From Arthrinium phaeospermum (Eukaryota > Ascomycota > Sordariomycetes > Amphisphaeriales > Apiosporaceae), in assembly GCA_006503535.1 (NCBI GenBank), contig QYRS01000003.1, positions 1,426,001-1,490,000 of the forward strand: a stretch of DNA of 64,000 nucleotides. Direction: 5' to 3'. This document shows positions 24,001-38,100 of the stretch, in pieces (position 1 is the first letter of the stretch; each line of letters opens with the position of its first letter). A program made the translations under genes and the position numbers. The notes below the pieces were generated by a model. The model did no database searches. It saw only the letters and a program-made list of their open reading frames with translations, and was not told where the DNA came from.

Positions 24001-24690
24001 CCAGGCACCCTTTGCTACGTTGGAGGACCTCTTCCGAGAACTTCCAGAAAGTGTCGGGTTCAACATTGAGTTGAAGTATCCGATGCTTCACGAGAGTGAG
24101 GAGCACGACATGGACATCTACGCCGTGGAACTCAACTCCTTCTGCGACACGGTCCTTGCCAAGGTCTATGACTTGGCCAAAACCCGCAATCTCATCTTTA
24201 GCAGTTTCAACCCCGATATCTGCCTGTGCCTCAGCTTCAAGCAGCCGAGTATACCCATTATGTTCCTGACGGACGCCGGTTGTTCGCCCGTGGGCGATAT
24301 CCGAGCAAGCAGTCTGCAGGAGGCTGTGCGGTTCGCCAGCCGCTGGAACTTGCTTGGCATTGTCACTGTCGCGCGGCCGCTGATCAACAGCCCGCGCCTC
24401 GTACGAGTTGTCAAGCAGAGCGGTTTGGTGTGCGTCAGCTACGGAGCTCAGAACAACGATCCCGTCCTAGTCCAGGTAAGCCCATACAAGACACGACTCA
24501 CAAAAGATGTTTCCTTTACTAATGATTACCCTTGTAGCGACAAGTTAAGGAGGGTATTGATGCGGTCATTGTTGACAATGTGCTGGCTATTCGCAAGGGC
24601 CTCACAAAGGAAGACGCTGCTAGGAGCACACAGGTCATGCTGGATGGTTCCCAGGCGTTGAAGAACGCTGTGGCGGAAGTAACGGCATAG
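21084..24690 (+). CDS. GDE1: SPX-ankyrin-GDPD glycerophosphodiester phosphodiesterase, Gde1 type
   Basis: Three exons (21084-21219, 21288-24475, 24538-24690) give 1,158 aa. Residues 1 to about 180 form an SPX domain (MKFGRNLPRNQVPEW, then YINYKGLKKLI and a basic KITKKLDKK helix that senses inositol pyrophosphates). Ankyrin repeats run from about 365 to 595 (GRLPLHYAAQFG, ETAMHIAARFGH, TPLHIAAVDGH). A C-terminal GDPD domain starts near 800. Its catalytic residues are present: H805-R806-G807, EN, E840 and D842, then H855-D856. This separates it from Pho81-type paralogs, whose GDPD domain is degenerate. It should hydrolyse glycerophosphocholine to choline and glycerol-3-phosphate in the cytosol, linking phospholipid turnover to phosphate supply. 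Confidence 0.92.
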
Positions 24691-25355
24691 AGGGGCGCCG
24701 GTAGTGCCCCAATTGCAGCTTCGTCCGTTGACCTACGGTGTTACTGTACGAAAAAAAGACGTTAGAGATGAATTCCCTGCATACATAGTTTCCGGCTGTA
24801 GCTACTGCTTCTGAGGCGTGCTTGCCAATGCCTCTTGGACAAGTATCACAAATGATGTCAGAATGAATTGCTGCGAGTCTTTTACACTTCGATTATTGTG
24901 AAATAGGTTACAACATACGTCGAGGAAGCACTTGGATGTGATGTGATATCCGCGCTAAACTTGAAATGGTCGATTAGTAATAAGCGCTAAACGTTCCTTC
25001 CGCGGGCCATATTCTGCCGTCGCCATCGTCACTACCTACCCATCCATCCCGAGTCTTTACCCCAGTCACGACTCTCCAGACCCCAAGAGTGAGTTGCAGT
25101 ACTTCCTAGGCGCTGGGGGAAACAATGTTGCCTTCTCATTCAATCTTCCCCATACGATTATCTCGATAGTCCATACCATTGGAAGCGACTGCGATTGTCG
25201 CCGCCCGGGGCAGCCCGCTTCGCCTTGATCATAGGCCCATTTCGATTACTTTCCATCCACTGCCCGCCTCTACCTTCAAAATCATCACCACCATCCAGAT
25301 TTTGACACAATTGCACTAGGAGCCGCCCGACCTCGGGTCGCCAACGCTGTGCACC
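24691..25355. other. Intergenic and promoter of the i-AAA protease gene
   Basis: This 665-bp spacer between two plus-strand genes ends in a C/T-rich stretch ahead of the ATG. I see no other feature. Confidence 0.5.
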
Positions 25356-27910
25356 ATGGCGTTTCAAGCGCCGACCCTTCCGAGCCTCGCCGCTGCAACG
25401 ACCGAGCTCTGGCCCTCGATGGCTACCACTCTGCTCATGCCCTTCCGGGCGCCGTCATCGCCTCTGAGCCAGATGCGGTCCAAGGCTGAGTCGAAACGGT
25501 CAGCTACCACGACGCGGTCGCACACGACCTCGGCTGTGCAACCCGCCAAATTCGAGCTGCCTGAGTTCCTCCGCGACCCTCGAGTCGAGTCTGCTCTTGT
25601 CCGGGCCGCGCCCGCCGCCCCGCGATACATTCCATCTGTTCTGAACATCCACAACTCTATTTCTGGCATGTCTGGTGGGGCTCTTCTCGCCTCTAACCCG
25701 GTTACGCGCCGACTGTACTCTCAGAGTCTCGTCGGCCGTTCTTTCTCTACTACGTCATGGTCCCGCGCATCGGTCTTCTCCGGCCCGCTGGTCGGTATAG
25801 CTACTGCCCAGCGCCGCTCGATTCAGACCGGAGGCTTGTCCAGAAATCTTCTTGCCCATATGGAACAGACTGCGAACAGAAACCCTACAAGTGCTACCGC
25901 TCAGAATGCCTTCTATCAGGCTTTGGTGAAGGCCAACATGCCTGCGATCATTGTTGAACGATACCGCTCCGGACGATTTGCCTCCAATGCCGCTGCTGAT
26001 GAAGCCTACGAAAAGGCTTTGTCGCTGCTGAGCCCCGGTGGCGCCAATGCGAACGAGCTTGTCGAAGACAAACTTCCCGGGGACCTCACGCCTACGCAAC
26101 TCCAAGCGGTCAAGCAGGCGCTTGCTGCTCGATCTCGTGGTGGAAACCTGGCCGTGAACAAGACTGCATCGAGCACTGGTGGAAAGGACGGCCCTCTGCA
26201 TGTGGTTGTTGACGAAAGTTTCGGGAACTCCTTTTTCAGATGGGTCAAGTTCATTCTCTGGTTCTGCCTCATCACCTATCTCAGTCTCGTCATCATTACT
26301 ATGCTTGTTGAGAGCTTGAGTGTCTTCAAGCGAGCCGGCGGCACCAAGGTTGACAGTGAAGCCAAGGCCGAAAACCAGAAGACCAGGTTTACCGATGTTC
26401 ACGGTTGTGATGACGCCAAGGAAGAGCTGCAAGAAATGGTCGAGTTTCTGCGCAACCCGGATAAGTTCTCTTCTCTCGGCGGCAAGCTCCCCAAGGGTGT
26501 TCTTTTGGTTGGTCCTCCTGGAACCGGTAAGACACTCTTGGCACGAGCCGTCGCGGGCGAAGCCGGAGTTCCTTTCTTCTACATGTCTGGCAGTGAATTC
26601 GATGAGGTCTACGTTGGTGTTGGCGCTAAAAGGGTTCGAGAACTCTTTGCCGCTGCCAAGGCAAAATCCCCGTCCATCGTTTTCATTGACGAGCTTGATG
26701 CTATTGGCGGCAAGCGTAACGCTCGGGATGCCACTTACGTCAAGCAAACGTTAAACCAGCTCCTCACTGAGCTTGACGGTTTTGATCAGAGCAGCGGTGT
26801 GATTATCATGGCTGCTACCAACTTTCCCCAATCTCTGGACAAAGCATTGACGCGCCCCGGTCGTTTCGACCGCCATGTAAACGTGGAACTGCCTGATGTT
26901 CGTGGCCGCCTTGCGATTCTCCAGCACCATGCCAAGAGGGTCAAGGCTTCCAAGGACGTTGACCTGAAGGCTATCGCCATGACTACTAGTGGTCTTTCAG
27001 GAGCCGAGCTCGAGAACATTGTCAACCAGGCAGCCGTGCACGCGAGCCGGGCCAAGGCATCATTTGTCTCTATCAAGGACTTCGACTGGGCCAAGGACAG
27101 AGTTATCATGGGAGCCGAGCGCAAGACTATGATCATTACCCCTGAGGAGAAGAGGATGACAGCTTATCACGAAGCTGGCCATGCTTTGCTCATGCTGTGG
27201 AGCGGAGAGGCGAAGAGCGCAGCCAGCTCTCTCTACAAGGTTACCGTCTTGGCCCGTGGCCCTTCTCTTGGACACACTGCCCCCCTTCCGCAGATGGACA
27301 AGTACTCCTTCTCGGTTCAAAACTACCGCTCCATGATCGATGTTGCCCTCGGTGGCAAACTGGCCGAGGAAATCGTCTATGGCGTGGACAACGTGAGCAG
27401 TGGTGCTTCTAGCGTAAGTTGATGCAGTGAATGATGGTATGGTCCAATCTACTAACAAGACGTGCACAGGATCTCAAGAGCGCAACGCATACTGCTTTCA
27501 CCATGGTCGCAGCTCTAGGCATGTCCAGCAAGCTGGGACACATGGACTACGCCAGCAGATACGAGAACCTCAGCAGTGAAACCAAGGCCCAGATTGAGGC
27601 CGAGGTGCAGCGCATCTTGAACGAGTCGTACGAACGCTGCAGAAAACTGCTCACGGAACGTCGCAAGGAGCTTGATCTGCTCGCACAAGCTCTGGTCGAG
27701 TACGAGACGCTGGACAAATCCGAAGTTGAGAAGGTGATACGGGGAGAGAAGCTTCCGGATCGTATCTCTGTGCCTAAGGGGCCCATGGTTGTTCCGGTAC
27801 CAGAAAAGACGCCAGCCCCTGGCCTACCGTCGCCCGGCGGTAGCGATGGCGGTCAACAACCTCCCCCGCCGCCCCCAGCTCCACCAGCCCCTGGCGGTTT
27901 CCCATCCTGA
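25356..27910 (+). CDS. YME1: Mitochondrial i-AAA protease, Yme1 type
   Basis: Two exons (25356-27413, 27470-27910) give 832 aa from an ATG in excellent context (CACCATGG). The long Ser/Arg/Thr-rich N-terminus is a mitochondrial presequence and linker. A single membrane span lies at about 299-318 ([19 protein letters not shown]). The AAA domain has Walker A GPPGTGKT at 386-393, Walker B FIDELDA around 445 and the arginine-finger region RPGRFDRHV. The M41 protease domain has HEAGH at 605-609, with the third zinc ligand Asp in SSDLK just after the intron. One membrane span with the catalytic part C-terminal indicates the intermembrane-space i-AAA rather than the matrix m-AAA type. The tail is a proline-rich extension (QQPPPPPP). 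Confidence 0.94.
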
Positions 27911-30900
27911 GTGACTGGCCAGTTCACGCAAGTCATGAATAGGAAAGGAAAGGAAAAATTATCGGTTGGGCTTGCGGGGTATGGGAAAGACTTGTAGATT
28001 TGAGCCTTTCCTTACGGCTAAAGAGAGCATGGAGTAACGGGACACAGTTTTTTTTAGATTGCGCTACGGTGGTCGGGCAATGTAGGCTTCCGTACAGGGC
28101 AGCCTCTTTACCCCAAGGAGGAATCCGGAGAGAGTTGCTCGGAGCGCTCTTGACGATTCGGGGGATGGGGAGCTCTTCCAAAGCAGCGATCGTTTTACGA
28201 ATGATGTTGTGTCAGCGACTGCAAAATGAGAAAAAGCACATGTGGCTTGGCCACGGAGCTGGTTTCCACAGCATCATGGACAGGCAATAATCATCGGGTA
28301 AATAACGGAACGGGGTCATGCCCAAAGACGGCCAGGCTCTCGCCAGCGACGCATCATGCATCATTCCCCTCGAGGGTCTCTTGAAAGTCCTTATGGCATT
28401 CAGTGTAAAGGTAGTTTGTTTCTTCTTTTGTGCGGTATTGGGTTGTGTAAGACAGAACACAATATATCCCTCGCCTCTGCAGTATGTACGTTTATGTCAG
28501 CAAATTTCCCCTTCGAGTGACACAGAAAGCGGGAGAGCTCTCGTTGATTGATGTGTGATGTGTGACGCGACGTGACACGACGTTGACGACGACGTCTGAA
28601 GGTCTGTGTAAGCAGGCGACGACGGCGGACGGGAAGCCGGTGAGATGATCCGTTGCTGCTGATACGATGAGAATACATAGGCTGCTATTACTATGGGATC
28701 TCGCTGGGTATATTGCGCTCCGCGTTTCAGACACACAAGCTTTGCAAATAGCCGCCGGCATAGGCGACCGCGCCCGTCCTGTTGATTTCGCGTGCAGGCT
28801 TTATTTTGCTCACAACAGGGACCATTCCGCCTATTCCGCGCGCAATTTGTTGTTTGGAGCCGGCCCGTCTACCCTGATGGCCGACCAACTCTGTCATGCT
28901 TCCTTAGAGCAAACCAGCCACCAGGCACGCAAGCGAGAATACCGCATCTCACCAAGCCAAGATCGTCTATCTGCCTGCCTTCTTCATCATGCATGAGACG
29001 GTGGACTTAATATCGTGACGGGTGTAGTGATGGTATGTCCAAATCCCATGAAAACACCCCCCATCTCCGCTCAGCCACTCGCTCGTTATCCCTTCTTCTT
29101 TTTCTTCTATCCCCTTTCCCCCGGGTCACTACTTCTTGCTTCTTCCCCTTCTAACATTGAGTTGGCGGAGGGATAGGGGGAAGAGGAACTCGTCTATCCG
29201 TTCGTTCGCCCGTTGTGCTTACACAGCCCTCTCTCCCTCCCTCGCGTTCATGAGAAGGGAAAAGGCCTCTCTGCGAAAGTGTCCGGAGAGATAAAAAAGC
29301 GGCTAGTTGCTCCGTTCGGCCGATGAGTCCTAGTTGGACAAGGCCATTCGTACTGGGCAAGTCTGTTCTTTTTCTCCCTCCTTCCCCCCCCCCCCCCCTT
29401 GCCCGCCTCTTTCTTCTCTTGCCGAACACGCAGGCAACGAGCAACAGACTGCTTCAACTCCACTCAAGATGTCAGTTGAACATTCCATGTCTCAGGAAAT
29501 CATCAAGTTCATATTCAGGAACGCGTTATGTAGTTGAAGGACTATTGATACACATATCCAGGGTCTCGTTTCAATCAATTCATCAAAAGAAAATTCGGCC
29601 GTTCAAAACAACTCTTGATCTCTCCTTCTCCATGCCTTCGTCCATATGTCCATATATTCAGAAAAGGGAAGCATCGTCTTCTCAACTGAAGAAGCTTCAG
29701 ACAAACGTCGAAATTTCAGCCACGTCACCGCACCATCTCTCTCTCTCTCTTACATTGAGCTCCGCCCTTTCATCAACGTCATCAACGTCCTCCACAAATG
29801 GTATCAATCCCCCTGATGAACCAGAGCCCTCTCTCCAGCCTCAAGATACGAAAACAATCAAGAACAAAAGGAAACAAGACAGAAAGGATGACTGCCGAGG
29901 AAAAGTCAAAGCACGCCACCGAAGATGAAATCCATAAACCCAAAATGCCGTTCACTTTTTGTCTTCTTCTTCTTCTGCCAAGTCATCATTTTCCAATGAG
30001 ACCACTATTGTTACATGGGTACGACCCGAGCTCCCCCTGATCCGTCCTTGGACGAACCCTTCGATCTTCCTCAGCCTCGCCGGCTCGTTCCCTCCGCTCG
30101 GTACCCCGCTCTCGTCGATTAATAAATTGCGCATTACATCGTTCAATCAAATTAGGAGCTGTCCACGGCGGAAAAGGGAGACAGAGATGGGAGATATGCC
30201 GGTGCCTTCGTGGTCGACAAAGATGAACCCGCCCTCCCGTGAATCAGTCTGGTTGACCTCTCTGCTCCGATATACTATGCCGTGGGTTGTTGTTCATGAG
30301 GAGTGAAAAGTCGGTGTGGGTTCATGCGCCAGAAAATATGTTCCTCGTGGTCTTCGTGTGGGTACTGGGTTTGGAACCGCACGTCATCTACCCAGCGAAG
30401 AGATGCCAATCAAAATAAGAGATATTAAGCAGCCTTGGTGAGCGCCAAGGCAAGAAACATGACGGAAAATCAACGAGTGGCGCCCGGACTGATGTGAGAA
30501 AGATGGATGATGCCGAAAATCAATGTGCAATGCACGCCGCCCAATGATGGAATTAAGGTGAGTGATGCAGAGCGACCAAAGGAACGAACGATGCTGCCAG
30601 GTGGTGATGGCGTCGAGTTGTATTAATATATGCCAGGCTGTTTGTTTCCGGGAGGCACGGCAACACTGCCTGTGCGACGGCCAGGTTCGGAAAACGATTA
30701 GAAACAGCCCAAGCGTCGTGCGATGGCTTGGCTCGTTGAGGATAGTGAGCGTTACATGCTCATGGGGTCGCCAGAAAAGCAAGGACAAGGGGTGTGAAAC
30801 CCACATCCTCGCCCGATCGAAATCATACGGTGCTGTAAGCCCGCGGTATATGGTCGCTGATGCAGGAACATGAATGAGGCGCTAACGATGGTACTGGGTG

Positions 30901-31039
30901 TTGTACAAAAGTCTCAAAGGACTTCTCGAAATTACTATATGCCGCCAATGGAGGCCAATGGCGGCGGTGGGTATCGTTTGGGTAGACCATCATACGAATG
31001 AGGTCCGGGGAAGCTTTCAACCAGTCCGCTTCCATTCCA
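27911..31039. other. Long convergent intergenic region with scattered open frames
   Basis: These 3.1 kb separate the 3' ends of the YME1-type gene and the C2H2 factor. They include pyrimidine-rich stretches near 29.1 and 29.4 kb, a run of 15 C at 29384-29398 and a short CT repeat near 29.74 kb. Between 29.6 and 30.3 kb, frames are open on both strands, with an acidic minus-strand tail ending at 29952. No translation resembles a known family and no convincing exon chain could be built. A small unrecognised gene is possible. Confidence 0.4.
29384..29398. repeat. Homopolymer run of 15 C
   Basis: An uninterrupted C15 tract sits in a pyrimidine-rich patch. Such tracts are prone to sequencing and replication length errors. 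Confidence 0.9.
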
Positions 31040-32490
<1,451 letters not shown>

Positions 32491-34671
32491 CTCTTCGGTT
32501 GCTGTATAACAAGAACCGAGTTCCGAAAACAAAGTCTCTGGGCGAGCAGATTCGCAGCTCTTATAAAGCCTTATGGATGTTAGGTTAGTGGGGAAGTCTT
32601 GGACCTGGTGAGGCAGCTGAGGAGGCGAGAGAACAGGGGTAGCTTTTGATGGTTTGGGAGTGGACTCGAAGTGGAGGACACCCTTGCTCGGAACGGTATG
32701 GAAGCCGGATCTGATCAATGCAACGCTGTAGGATGAAGTCTATGCGTTTCCTGGCAATGTCGTCCCAAATATTATCGTGTTGATGTTTGACCAGGTAATG
32801 GACAGGGGCTGCGGGCAAAAAGGCAATGTGGAAGACACCGTGCAGCGTCCAGCGCAGAAAACAAGGGCAACGGCTGGGTCCTTTCTGGGGTATTAACTTC
32901 CAAGGAAGGGACGGAGGAGTGAGGAATATATGACGAGGGACTGGGTGTGATGACAGGGCAATGCAACAAAGGGGCCAAGAGCGCTGAGTGTTTATTATAC
33001 ACGGCGGCCTGAAGAAGACGTGCAGGTGGGGGTTGTGTGTCGGAAGGAAGAGGCGCTGGCCAGTCTGATATATCGTGAAGAGAGAGACGACCGGCAACCG
33101 GGGGAGCAGATGGTGATTTGTTTAAAAAAAGGTGGTCCCAACTTACAGGGAGAAACAGAGGCCTTCCGCGCACGAGCACTAGAGGAAGAATACGTCGAAG
33201 TCGTAAATTAGCAGTCGAGGGGTGACTAATGCTGTGGACGAGCTAGGTAGCTCGACTAGTGAGTGAGATGATGGCTGATGTGCGTCCTGCAGGAACAACG
33301 GAAGCGTATGTGAGCCAAAGTGGAAAGCTGGGCTGAGTGGCGCGTATGGCCTTCTGTTTCGAAATCCAGGAACAGGAAGGCGGCGTGTGTTAGGTTCCGG
33401 AAACGAGAAGCATAATTGGCCCTAGTAGATAGACACAGCTGGACGATCACCGGACTTCTGAGCGCTCAGATCTTGGACGTTGAGAAACCGGAGATTCTGC
33501 TAGTCTGCAAATATTCCTTGGTCTGAAAGTATGATGTGTGGGAAGACCAGAAGGTAGCAGTAGGGCAAATAGTGCCTAGGTATGTTCTGGCTCTGAACCG
33601 TCTCACCCGTTGAGAACACACTGGGGTTTCCGCGTCGATGTCCAATTGGGCTACTCGAGGGGGGTCCAGGAAACACAGGCGGTTCCCTTCTTCAGACCTG
33701 TGGGTGGGCTGATCTCTAATGTTTGTCTGAGATGGAGATATGTTCGAATGGTTCTGCGTCAGAAGCGGAATATTGACTCGCTAGAGCGTTCCTGACTGGT
33801 GGTTGATACTTGGCCGGAAAGGTAAATCCACGAGGTGATGACGGTAAGACGGGATGGTCTTATCTCGTGTTGCTGAGTCGGAGTTGTTGACAGGACGACT
33901 GCTTGAGGGAACTCGTTGTTGTGGAAGTAGGTAGTGGTAGTGGTAGTAGACCAGGCCAAAGAAAGCTCGATGGCGTCCTTGGGGATTTAATAAGTAGTCC
34001 GGACCTAGGAACCAAGAGGAGGTTTATCGTAGGTGCTTATAGGAGGACCCGCCAAGGAGCAATTTGAAGAGGGCCCTATAACCCAGGCTGATATATATCA
34101 GACAGAATTGTACCCGTCCCTGATGGGGTCTGGTTTGAACGAGGGTCGCGGCTGGCTGATACAGAGATACTTTGCCGGTGTTCCTCCTGGGTAGGTACTA
34201 TAGAGCGAGGGAAAGAGAGGGACTGTGGAGTCCTGTCGATCGAGAAAAGAAGCAGAATGCTCGAGCACCAGGAGGAGCCAGTGGGTTGTGTGTGCCTGGG
34301 CAGCTAACAATCTAGTTGAAGGGGGTTTCGAGCCGGGCAAGTACAAGCAGTAGCAGCAGATGGCGTGTACTGTACCTGGTGGGAAAGCAGGCTTAGACCA
34401 GCGGCGATCTCCTCGGGAACAATGAGAGAGATATGTGGGCTCCTGGATCAGAACGTGGCAGGCGGCAGCTGACGAGATCAAAAAGGTATAGCGTTGAGAT
34501 TAAATGTCGAGTAATTATTGATCGGGGGAGCGAGACGTGTGAGTACTGCTACTTGAGTACTCCCAGTAACTGACGGGTGTCCAAGGTGAGGGAGGACGTA
34601 TTTCTGGGGACGCCCCTGGTCCTCTCACACGCTCACTCTCTCTTGTCTGAGCCTTTGGTGTGTGTAGAAGT
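32491..34671 (-). promoter_or_regulatory. Probable 2.2-kb 5' leader of the C2H2 factor, depleted of AUG
   Basis: Reading the minus strand upstream from the ATG at 32490, only one ATG (33413-33411) occurs in 2,181 bases. The plus strand of the same interval has roughly forty. About 34 would be expected by chance. Parts of the sense strand are pyrimidine-rich, and long stop-free frames occur without any start codon. This is the pattern expected of a long leader scanned by ribosomes. Depletion stops abruptly near 34671, suggesting the transcript starts close to there. Candidate leader splice signals include a GTAAGT donor at 33146 and a CTACAG acceptor ending at 32726. Confidence 0.65.
33390..33413 (-). 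other. Only upstream ORF in the C2H2 factor leader
   Basis: This is a seven-codon ORF (MLLVSGT then TAA), the sole ATG-initiated frame in the leader. It could modulate translation of the factor. It could also be removed by splicing: a GTGAGA donor near 33606 and a CCTGCAG acceptor near 33291, with a CCTAAC branch-like site between, would excise it. Confidence 0.35.
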
Positions 34672-35134
34672 ACATTCACTAGGGAGAGATGGGTCTGTGT
34701 TGTTGGAAAGTCCGTGAGTTCTTGGATGGCGTGTAGCCTACAAAACGGTCGAGCCCCGGGTTGGTCGTGGGTAGCAAGTCACCAGCATGTAGCCAAAGGG
34801 ACGGCTAATAAAGTAGCTTTCAGGGTGTCGTGTTATGCGATGCGATGCGATGCGCCGGTAGTTGGAGCGAAGAATGCTGCTTGGCTGGAAGAAGAAAAGA
34901 ACAACCTTAGTTCAGTTGCAACGGCGGCTGGTATTTGTTGTTTGGCGATGCGATGCCGAGTGGGAGTCGGGCTCCTCTGGAAGAGAAACAGGTGTGACGA
35001 GCGGTAATAATAATAGCTTCGGACTGTACTGGCCAGAGAATTCAAGAAACAACGTAGCTGTATGATCTACATATTAATAGGTCAAGTCAATAGGTAACAT
35101 GCAGTCAGTACCTAGTAGGTAGGCAATATGGCCT

Positions 35135-35163
35135 GTCTCTCTGTCTCTCTCTCTCTCTCTTTC
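35135..35163. repeat. CT dinucleotide repeat
   Basis: A nearly perfect CT microsatellite with one GT interruption, followed by further T/C-rich sequence. Confidence 0.9.
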
Positions 35164-38100
35164 TTTCTCACAATTCCTTCGAGCCGTCAGAGGCACTCTA
35201 GACCGGGTAGTTCCCTGCGCGCCCCTGCCCTGCCTTACGTGGGTACAGAGGTACATGGTTTTCACCTTCTTCAGCAGCAGTTCGTCTGGCTTCTGCTGCT
35301 GGGCGGGGGCGCACATGGTTAGAGGATGGGAAGGGGTCGGAGGCAGGAGAGGGACCGGGTGTGTACCGGCAAAGCAATCCCTCGAGCTACAAAGTCTTAG
35401 CCTACAGGTACTTGGAAAGGTACATCAAGGGTGTCGAAGCAGGGGGTGGTGGGTGGTCACTGGTGGATGGCGACTGGGACCCATGGGTGCCAACCGGCAC
35501 GCAGGAGGGTCAGGGATGCAGGGATCACTGATAGAAACTGGGGAGGGGTGTACCTCTGTGCCTTTTTCCTTTTTAGTCCCAAAGGCCAAGGCAAGGTACA
35601 AGCTGATGGGGCCCGGCTGCATTCGATGCGGGGCATCTTTTTTCAAGTAGGAAGTAGGTACAGGTAGTGTTCGATTGCAGTGGTGCGTAATGTAATGCAC
35701 CAAGCCAATTTCATTCCCGCCTACGTACTGCTCACCTGGCATGCAACTTCGAGCATCATCATCGCCATTATTAGGCAAAGACGAGACGAGGTCAGGTCAA
35801 TCTGCTTCGTCTTGCTGCTACTGCGTGTCTCTCCTGTCACCTGCTGCATGTCACAGTAGGTAATCATAGCCCGCTTCCAGTCTAGCTTTGGGGGGGGGTC
35901 TCTTCCAGAGAGGCCTGGTGTTTCTGCTGTGTGCCCCGCTCTGCCCTCCTGTTGATTACTTGCATTCGGCCATGGAGCAGCTTAGGGAAAAGAAAACTCT
36001 CGTTTGTCATTAGTTGGTGTTCGCGTTAGATGGGCAATGTCGTTCATGGTTCATGTCGGTGAGGCAGGCAAAGATTGGGCATGCTCAATTCAGTTCGATG
36101 AATCCAAACAGCAACTCCGTAACGCTGCCACTGTTACTCGCCAGATCCCACTTCTTGCCCACACCAATAAGACAGCCAATATACCGTTATGCTGGCAACA
36201 AAACCTAACCCAGCCCAGTGAGGGCTTCTGGGTGTAGGTTAAATCCGATACTCCCTGGGCTGCGTGGCTTGTGTACCAAGGTACTTTGCATCGCCGTGGT
36301 GGCACATGCATCAGCCTTTCACTAATATCAACTCACAACCTCACTCGGGTGGCCGGAAATGGGCCTCAAACAAGATCAACCTGATGAACTGCTAATCCTT
36401 GGCCACTTTGCCAATCTACCGTGATTGTACGTAATCCAACTTGCCCCCAGTTCTGGAAGACAACGACGACATATGATATGGACCATGAAACTGTAATCAT
36501 AGGTAGATTGAAGACGCAAAGAGCAAAGCCAGTGCCGAATTTTCCCACTTATCGATCCACGCGGATTCCCTAAACTGGTCGCATGCCAGAGTAGATACCA
36601 AACAGCTCGTCTCGGAAACTCTATGTACGTCAAGCGGCACGCTTATTCAAAATTGGCAGAAAGAAGATAGCCGGCCACACGCAAAGCGCGGGAGAATTGA
36701 GTACTTGCATTTGCATATTGCGTCCGTCAAAACGGTTGCGGTGACATCCCCCTCCAAGCTCCCAGCAATCACAGTTTGGAGGGGCATAGAGGAAAGAGGG
36801 GTCAGACCTACGACATGTTGACACCAAGGATTGGTTTCGTGAACTCGTGGTACGTTACGTAGGTGGTATAGGAATTCCATCAAATCCATGAATGAGGGGT
36901 CTCGTCCTTCAGACGGGGGGTGCGGGATGGGGACGGCCGTAGAGGGCGAGGAACAGGCGCACCTCGTCCGATCCCCCATCCCATCCACCCAGAAACATAC
37001 CATCATAACTTGTTTGAGCTACGGCGCCAGTCTACATATGTGCCGCGCCCTGGGCTGGAGGAAACAAACTCCAATGACAACGGCCCCAGCCTCTGGCAGA
37101 CATGCGCATGGCGACATGAATAGGTAACATCGGGCATTATCGCTTGTCTGCGGCCAGTGGCCGATAGAACGCTGCCTGCCGTGTCTGTCTGATTATCCTG
37201 AGATTGGGTTAACTCGATTCCCTTCAGGTGATGCCATCGAATGGAACCACATCAAACTGCCCTCTGCTGTTGCTGGAACACACTCGGGCTTTCAGGCAGA
37301 ACAAGAACAGGACATGAGCGCGAAAGAAGTGAGACCCAAGATGGAAAGCCCGCAAAATGGACCCCGGTGAATTTACCACAATACCGACCTTCAGACTAGA
37401 CCGCATACGCAACAAACACGGCGTGCGTCAACAAGAATTGCGACAGACTTCTCTTCTTTCGAGATATTGGTGGGGTTGACGGGATTCAGAGTGCGGCCGA
37501 TATCGATAGCATCAATTGCATTGAGCAGCATCATGTGGCTGTACCTCCAATGTCGTTTTACCTAATACTCCCAACACCATACTGTTTGATGTAGGCATAT
37601 TTCATTTTATCGGGCTAGGTACCCTATGCGACTCAACTGACCAATCTTAGCATTGCTGACATCATCAGGTCCAGTGATCTCTCGTTCTTGAAACAAACAA
37701 ATAAAAAAGGCGTGTTTCCCGCCTGTAACCTCGTTACCCCCCATTGCCTAGGCAAAGCAAGAAGCGCAGGTCACGCAGCTGTTGGTAGAAAGATTAGTAC
37801 GAAGCCTATCGGCGGATTATTAAGTTTGATTCGTCAGAATCACTTCTCAATTGGTCGGTAGCAATGGCCAGGCCAATCAATCTTAACGAACTGTCTCCTA
37901 TCCCGATAATCTGGTACCGCTAGAAACTAAGCTCACACTGCAATCTGTGCAAGCTTTATTGGTGTCGCAAGCGATCATTTTTTTTAGAATTTGGTGTTTC
38001 TGCCCTAGATTACGGTAGCTTCGGGTTAGCAGATCGCCATGTTCGCAAAAGGATGAAAGATAGCGGTGCTATGATTGTTATTAGTGGATGGTATGGTACG

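Noticed and set aside
32585..33097. 170-codon minus-strand frame upstream of the C2H2 factor
   Set aside because: It has no ATG, lies in a different frame from the fingers, and is explained by the pyrimidine-rich, stop-poor leader.
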